From an uncultured Tessaracoccus sp. (lineage in GTDB: Bacteria > Actinomycetota > Actinomycetes > Propionibacteriales > Propionibacteriaceae), in assembly GCF_947255005.1 (NCBI RefSeq), contig NZ_CAMYFI010000073.1:1-9971 (forward strand): a DNA stretch of 9,971 nucleotides, in the 5' to 3' direction. The notes below the pieces were generated by a model. That model worked only from the letters and a program-made list of their open reading frames with translations, ran no database searches and had not been told where the DNA came from. Made by a program: the position numbers and the translations under genes. Of the stretch, positions 6,553-9,971 are shown piece after piece. Numbering within the stretch: the stretch's first letter is position 1; every line of letters starts with the position of its first letter.

Positions 6553-6981
6553 TCAGCCGGCCCGTGCCGCCAGCCACCTCGCCACGCATTGCACGTAACG
6601 CTCGAACTGCTCCAATGCCAGGGGGACTGCCTCGTTCACTCGTTGCTCGTCCACGCGCACGTATTCGTGGATGAGCACATTGCGCATACCGACGCTCGGT
6701 ATCAGCGCCTCGGCAAGCGAACGGGGAATCACCCCCTGCGCCGCCGCTTCTCGGAACGACTCAGCCGCATCGGTTGGCGCCACATGCCCTAGCGATCCCA
6801 CAGTGTGCAGATTGATGCCCACGGCGAGGTCCACCAGTTGCGTGAGTATCCGCTCCACCGCCAGTTGCTCGACCACACCCCGCTCGGGATTGGCCTCGAT
6901 GTCTGCGAGCGTCCGCAACTGCCGCTCGATGAGTCGAAGACGCTCGAGCACCACAACGTCGCTGAATTGCCTAGGAACCAT
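6553..6981 (-). CDS. hepT: HepT-like HEPN toxin ribonuclease
   Basis: 142 residues, all-helical, of the HepT (DUF86) family. The active-site motif R-x4-H-x-Y is present as RNVLIHEY at 100-107 (Arg100, His105, Tyr107). Such HEPN proteins are metal-independent RNases. In studied pairs the partner MntA silences them by adding AMP to the motif tyrosine. A longer in-frame start at 7098 would put 39 Arg/Trp-rich residues inside the mntA coding region. ATG 6981 instead gives the normal family length and an 11-nt overlap with the end of mntA. The order mntA then hepT, both on the minus strand, indicates one operon. Confidence 0.88.
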   Translation of the reverse strand: MVPRQFSDVVVLERLRLIERQLRTLADIEANPERGVVEQLAVERILTQLVDLAVGINLHTVGSLGHVAPTDAAESFREAAAQGVIPRSLAEALIPSVGMRNVLIHEYVRVDEQRVNEAVPLALEQFERYVQCVARWLAARAG

Positions 6982-7384
6982 GCGCCAACCTTTCCAACGC
7001 TGCTCGGCGGAATGGCTCCTCGTCACGGTACTGCCCGAAGGCCGCGATGCGCAGGCGAGCCACCATCTCGGGCACGCGCTCCACGAGCGGTTCGCCATAA
7101 TTCACGGCGCCGAACTTGGCGACAGCGCCAGCTCGGTCGAGTGGCATCAGGTCGACGTGGTCGCCGTACCTGGTGATGAATGCGGTCGCGACGGCGAACT
7201 CGTCGCCGCGAATACCTCGCTCAAAGCAGTACGCCAGGTCCAGATCACGCGCCACGGCCGCGTCGCGCAGCACGCTGCCGTGCAGCATGAGCACGGCAAT
7301 ATGTTGCGACGCGCACAGCTCCTCCAACGCGCCACTGGCCTGATCGGCTCGGAGCCTGGCCAGTGCCTCTTGCACCGACGTCAT
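6971..7384 (-). CDS. mntA: MntA-type minimal nucleotidyltransferase antitoxin
   Basis: 137 residues with the minimal nucleotidyltransferase (MNT, polymerase-beta-like) core. The motif GSVLRDAAVARDLD at 36-49 gives Gly-Ser plus the paired aspartates Asp47 and Asp49. A third metal ligand is Asp78 in GDHVDLMPLD. In characterised HEPN-MNT systems this protein neutralises HepT by transferring AMP groups to the tyrosine of the R-x4-H-x-Y motif, which is intact in the neighbouring gene. The genes overlap by 11 nt. ATG 7384 is chosen because it is preceded, after 6 nt, by a -10-like TAGACT. No clear ribosome binding site exists, so a leaderless message is likely. Confidence 0.88.
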   Translation of the reverse strand: MTSVQEALARLRADQASGALEELCASQHIAVLMLHGSVLRDAAVARDLDLAYCFERGIRGDEFAVATAFITRYGDHVDLMPLDRAGAVAKFGAVNYGEPLVERVPEMVARLRIAAFGQYRDEEPFRRAALERLAHGS

Positions 7385-7390
7385 GATGCA

Positions 7391-7396
7391 AGTCTA
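7391..7396 (-). promoter_or_regulatory. -10 element of a leaderless mntA-hepT promoter
   Basis: On the minus strand TAGACT (7396-7391) is followed by 6 nt and then the mntA ATG. This places the transcription start at or near the A of the ATG. I see no good -35 at 16-19 nt. A palindromic repeat lies about 28 bp further upstream. Confidence 0.4.
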
Positions 7397-7423
7397 GTGA
7401 CCGTGCGCCGCACGCTCGGGGTA

Positions 7424-7475
7424 AAGATAGATCAAGTTCGTGGCTCGTCTACCCACCACGAACTTGATCTATCTT
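7424..7475 (-). repeat. palindromic repeat, copy 3 (inverted orientation)
   Basis: Perfect 20-bp arms, AAGATAGATCAAGTTCGTGG at 7424-7443 and its complement at 7456-7475, with a 12-nt loop. The loop reads as the reverse complement of the other copies (GTGGGTAGAC on the minus strand), so this copy is inverted relative to the two near fic. It lies between the divergent mntA and larE transcription units. Confidence 0.95.
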
Positions 7476-7593
7476 CAGGCTCGGCTGATCCGCGGTGCCG
7501 GGCGGCACATCCAGCACATCCGTCTCGACGCCCGCACCGTCGCCCCTGACGAGCGGTACCGCATCCCTCTTCACATGGGGTATCTCGCGCTAC
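7476..7593. other. gene-free stretch between repeats
   Basis: Part of the 419-bp gap between mntA and larE. No convincing gene is seen on either strand. A 41-codon minus-strand frame (GTG 7574 to a TAG inside the palindromic repeat at 7449) has codon-like GC periodicity. It could be the tail of a lost gene, but it is too short to call. Confidence 0.4.
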
Positions 7594-7672
7594 CTAACCC
7601 GATATCCACACGCGTTTGCCCAGAAGGACGTTTTGGGGCGATTTCGGCAAACGCGTGTGGATATCGGGTTAG
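7594..7672. repeat. 79-bp hairpin with perfect 27-bp arms
   Basis: Arm 7594-7620 (beginning CTAACCCGATATCC) is the exact reverse complement of 7646-7672 (ending GATATCGGGTTAG), with a 25-nt loop. It is unrelated in sequence to the AAGATAGATC palindrome. The arms are not followed by a T-run. A perfect stem of this length in an intergenic region points to a mobile or processed element (MITE- or REP-like), a protein-binding cruciform or a structured RNA. It lies about 37 bp upstream of the larE operator-like motif. Confidence 0.9.
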
Positions 7673-7708
7673 CTCGGCCTCCGTACCCCCTCGCGAGTGC
7701 CGGCCAGC

Positions 7709-7755
7709 GCCACGAGTGGCAACTTTGGCAACTTGGCGACGTGGGAACGTAGACT
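7709..7755 (+). promoter_or_regulatory. larEBC promoter region with operator-like GCCA-N4-TGGCAACT
   Basis: GCCACGAGTGGCAACT (7709-7724) matches the larA upstream motif and is followed after 25 nt by TAGACT (7750-7755). TGGCAACTT is tandemly repeated at 7717-7725 and 7726-7734. The second unit overlaps a possible -35, TTGGCA at 7725-7730, 19 bp from the -10. The tandem unit could be a second half-site for the same regulator. The leader to the larE start is about 40 nt with a good ribosome binding site. Confidence 0.55.
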
Positions 7756-7788
7756 CTGATCGAATCGAACGTATCGGCCACCGTCTTC

Positions 7789-7806
7789 AAAGGAGCATGC
7801 ACGTTG
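7789..7806 (+). promoter_or_regulatory. larE ribosome binding site and TTG start
   Basis: AAAGGAG at 7789-7795 is 8 nt before TTG 7804, which is ideal spacing. The ATG at 7797 is in another frame and too close. The in-frame ATG at 7822 is 26 nt away, too far to use this site. The TTG start is therefore preferred. Confidence 0.65.
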
Positions 7807-8685
7807 CCGTCCGCCGCCACGATGACACCCCTGCGCACCTTGCCAGCGCCTCTTCGCGCGAAGGCCGACGACGTGATGCGCCGGCTGCGCGCCGCCGCTG
7901 GCGATGCGGGACGCATCGGGGTGGCGTATTCCGGCGGGGTCGACTCGGCCACACTGGCCGCGCTCGCGGCCGAGGCCGTCGGGCGAGAGCGAACCGTGCT
8001 GCTACTGGCGGTGTCGCCGTCGCTCGCGCGCCGGGAGCGCCGGCTCGCCCACGCCCAGGCGGCATCGCTCGACCTGGAGCTCGTCGAGGTTGCTACGCAC
8101 GAGCTCGTAAACCCCAGCTACACCGCGAACCCCGTTGACCGCTGCTACCACTGCAAGAACGAACTGTTCACCCGGATTGACGAGAACGAGGCGGCGCGGC
8201 TGGAGCTCGCCGTCGTCGCGTACGGCGAGAATGCGGACGACGCGCAGCGTGTAGATCGGCCAGGCGCGCGCGCAGCGCGGGAGCACGCCGTCGCGCATCC
8301 GCTCGCCGACGCGGGCGCGACGAAGGAAGACGTCCGCGCCATCGCGCGCGCATTTGGCCTGGCCAGCGCTGATAAGCCGGCCGCACCGTGCCTCGCGAGC
8401 CGCATCCCGCACGGCGAGGAGGTAACCGCAGTCAAGCTCGATCAGGTCGACGTCGCGGAGGACGCCGTGCTCGCCGCCGGCTTCACCGACTGTCGCGTGC
8501 GCCACCACGGCACCGTGGCCCGCGTCGAAGTGCCGGCCGACGAGCTGGGGCGCCTCGCCGACGCGGAGCTGCGCCGGGTGATCGTCGACGGGGTGCGCAC
8601 GGCGGGGTTCGCGCACGTCGCGGTCGACCTCGAGGGCATCCGTTCCGGCGCGTTCACCCTCCAACTCATGGAGGCACCCCGATGA
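7804..8685 (+). CDS. larE: LarE, ATP-dependent sulfur transferase for the nickel-pincer cofactor
   Basis: 293 residues with an N-terminal PP-loop ATP-pyrophosphatase domain: SGGVDS at 43-48. LarE adenylates the carboxylates of pyridinium-3,5-biscarboxylic acid mononucleotide and replaces them with thiocarboxylates, acting twice per cofactor. Cys196 in PCLASR corresponds to the sacrificial Cys176 of the L. plantarum enzyme. Cys114 and Cys117 in RCYHCK complete the three-cysteine set. In Thermotoga maritima LarE that set binds a [4Fe-4S] cluster and lets the enzyme work without destroying its own cysteine, so this protein probably belongs to the cluster-bearing, catalytic type. TTG 7804 is chosen on ribosome binding site spacing. 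It is first in the larE-larB-larC unit, and its stop overlaps larB (ATGA). Confidence 0.93.
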   Translation: MPSAATMTPLRTLPAPLRAKADDVMRRLRAAAGDAGRIGVAYSGGVDSATLAALAAEAVGRERTVLLLAVSPSLARRERRLAHAQAASLDLELVEVATHELVNPSYTANPVDRCYHCKNELFTRIDENEAARLELAVVAYGENADDAQRVDRPGARAAREHAVAHPLADAGATKEDVRAIARAFGLASADKPAAPCLASRIPHGEEVTAVKLDQVDVAEDAVLAAGFTDCRVRHHGTVARVEVPADELGRLADAELRRVIVDGVRTAGFAHVAVDLEGIRSGAFTLQLMEAPR

Positions 8686-9365
8686 ACGACGTAGCCAACA
8701 TTGATTTCGAGCGCTTTGCCCGACGGGGCTACCCCGAGGCGGTGCTGTGCCAGGGGAAGACGCCCGGCCAAGTGGCGCAGATCGCGGCGGCCTGGCATCG
8801 TCGCGCCTCCGGCGGCGCCTCGCTCGGCGCGCTGCTGTTCACCCGGGTCGAACCCGCGCACGCCGAGGTGATCCTCGACGAGTTCCCCACCGCGCTCCAC
8901 GACGAGACCGCGCGCCTCGTCGCTTGGCCACCCGAACCACCCACCCCCACTGGCGGGCGCGTGACGGTGGTCTGCGCGGGCACGTCGGACCTCCCAGTCG
9001 CCCGCGAGGCCGCGCTCACGGCCCGCTTCCTCGGGCGCGAGGTGACCGAGATCATCGACGTCGGCGTCGCCGGCCTGCACCGTGTGCTGGCCAGGCGCGA
9101 CGAACTGGAAGCCGCCGACGTCATCGTCGCGGTGGCGGGCATGGACGCGGCGCTGGTGCCCGTCGTCGCAGGGCTGGCGCGCTGCCCCGTCGTCGCCTGC
9201 CCCACCTCCACCGGCTACGGCGCCGCCTTCGACGGCGTGGCCGCCCTCCTCTCGATGCTCAACGCCTGCGCACCTGGGGTCGGTGTCGTCAACATCGACA
9301 ACGGCTACGGCGCCGGCCACCTGGCCGCGCAAATCACCGCCCGCAAGGAGTTCCCGCATGCATGA
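8682..9365 (+). CDS. larB: LarB, nicotinate adenine dinucleotide carboxylase/hydrolase
   Basis: 227 residues. LarB starts nickel-pincer cofactor synthesis by carboxylating the pyridinium ring of NaAD and hydrolysing the phosphoanhydride, giving the biscarboxylated mononucleotide plus AMP. The C-terminal half is a PurE-like (AIRC) domain: VTVVCAGTSDLPVAREA at 94-110, IDVGVAGLHR at 125-134, VAGMDAALVPVVAGL at 151-165 and CPTSTGYGAAFDGVAALL from 173. The cysteine in SMLNAC (Cys196) sits at the place, counted from the C-terminus, of the Cys221 that forms the substrate adduct in the L. plantarum protein. That assignment is by position only. NIDNGYGAG (204-212) is also characteristic. The start overlaps larE by 4 nt and the end overlaps larC by 8 nt, which implies translational coupling. 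Confidence 0.92.
   Translation: MNDVANIDFERFARRGYPEAVLCQGKTPGQVAQIAAAWHRRASGGASLGALLFTRVEPAHAEVILDEFPTALHDETARLVAWPPEPPTPTGGRVTVVCAGTSDLPVAREAALTARFLGREVTEIIDVGVAGLHRVLARRDELEAADVIVAVAGMDAALVPVVAGLARCPVVACPTSTGYGAAFDGVAALLSMLNACAPGVGVVNIDNGYGAGHLAAQITARKEFPHA
9345..9360 (+). promoter_or_regulatory. larC ribosome binding site inside larB
   Basis: AAGGAG at 9345-9350 is 7 nt before ATG 9358. This fixes the larC start inside the last codons of larB. The ATG at 9362 is in another frame and reaches a stop after 12 codons. Confidence 0.7.
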
Positions 9366-9971
9366 CATCACCGCCGGCGGCCACCATCACCACCATGTGA
9401 CAACGGCAGATGGCACCCAGGTGCCCGAAGGCACCCGCATCGAGCCCGGCGCGCTGTGGCAGCCCACTGCACCCGCCCACAACCTCCTGTGGCTGGACGT
9501 TTCCCAGGGCGCCGCGGGCGACATGCTGCTCGCCGCGCTGATCGACGCCGGCGCCGACGCGGCGAGCGTGGCTGCGGTGCTGGAGCTCATCGCGCCGGGC
9601 AAGCTGCACCTCCAGCAGCGGCGTGTGGAGCGCGGGCCGTTCACCGCGTGCAAGGTGGACGTGATCGCCGACGAGCCCAACCCACCGGTGCGGCACCTCG
9701 CCGATGTCGAGGCCATGCTCGCCGTCGACGGCGTACCCGAGGCGACGCGCACCCTCGCCCTCAGCGCCTTCCGCCTGCTGGCCGAGGCCGAGGCGCACGT
9801 GCACGGCATGTCCGTCGAGGATGTGCACTTCCACGAGGTGGGGGCGCTCGATTCCATCGGCGACATCGTCGGCGTCGCGGAGGCGTTGCGCACACTACGG
9901 GTGGCGCGCGCGTCGGGCTCGACGGTGGCCGTCGGCGCTGGCGACGTGCGCACCCAGCACGGCAATCTGAG
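9358..9971 (+). CDS. larC: LarC, CTP-dependent nickel insertase (5' part, cut by window end)
   Basis: Open to the window edge: 204 full codons. LarC (DUF111) inserts nickel into the sulfur-bearing pincer nucleotide using CTP, completing the LarA cofactor. Family hallmarks are DVSQGAAGDMLLAALIDAGA at about 47-66 (usual form D-x-S/F-x-G-x-x-GDM) and VHFHEVGALDSIGDIVG in the second half. Typical LarC proteins begin a few residues before the GDM motif. Here about 46 residues precede it, including GGHHHHH (His9-His13 after GlyGly), a natural five-histidine run suited to holding Ni2+. The well-placed ribosome binding site supports this start. In L. plantarum LarC is made as LarC1 and LarC1C2 by programmed frameshifting; whether that occurs here lies beyond the window. 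Confidence 0.9.
   Translation, partial: MHDITAGGHHHHHVTTADGTQVPEGTRIEPGALWQPTAPAHNLLWLDVSQGAAGDMLLAALIDAGADAASVAAVLELIAPGKLHLQQRRVERGPFTACKVDVIADEPNPPVRHLADVEAMLAVDGVPEATRTLALSAFRLLAEAEAHVHGMSVEDVHFHEVGALDSIGDIVGVAEALRTLRVARASGSTVAVGAGDVRTQHGNL

Noticed and set aside
2680..7475. CRISPR array
   Set aside because: The repeats are 1.3 to 3.4 kb apart, mixed in orientation and separated by genes, with no regular spacers.
8442..9371. 309-codon minus-strand frame opposite larE/larB
   Set aside because: Antisense to two genes with clear family signatures, and no motifs of its own.

Overview
The window is GC-rich, tightly packed DNA with ATGA start/stop overlaps, leaderless-looking promoters and GC-rich third codon positions. 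This suggests a high-GC actinobacterium. The genus cannot be named from the sequence.

Layout. (1) 147-2674, plus strand: a two-gene unit of 6-phosphogluconate dehydrogenase (gnd) and a PfkB-family kinase that looks like a 2-keto-3-deoxygluconate kinase. (2) 2680-4721: a small toxin island holding a Fic protein (minus strand) and a VapBC toxin-antitoxin pair (plus strand), separated and bordered by copies of a roughly 50-bp near-perfect palindrome. (3) 4725-6085: a LarA-family nickel-pincer racemase/epimerase with its own promoter region. (4) 6102-7384, minus strand: a small exported hypothetical protein and a HepT-MntA (HEPN-MNT) toxin-antitoxin pair. (5) 7385-7803: a gene-poor stretch with another copy of the palindrome, an unrelated 79-bp hairpin with perfect 27-bp arms, and a promoter region. 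(6) 7804 to the window end, plus strand: larE-larB-larC, overlapping and probably translationally coupled, with larC cut by the window edge.

How the genes fit together. LarB, LarE and LarC make the nickel-pincer nucleotide cofactor from nicotinic acid adenine dinucleotide: LarB carboxylates and hydrolyses, LarE inserts sulfur, LarC inserts nickel. LarA uses the cofactor to invert an alpha-hydroxyacid. Here larA lies apart from its maturation genes, with hepT-mntA and a hypothetical gene between them. Both promoter regions nevertheless carry the same 16-bp motif, GCCA-N4-TGGCAACT, at the same 25-nt distance from a TAGAGA or TAGACT -10-like hexamer. That makes a split lar regulon under one unknown regulator a reasonable hypothesis.

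Because gnd and a KDG-kinase-like gene are upstream, the LarA substrate may be a sugar acid such as gluconate rather than lactate. This is inference. The second theme is the palindromic repeat: three full copies and one half copy within 5 kb, abutting or overlapping the ends of fic, the kinase gene and vapC and flanking vapB and mntA.
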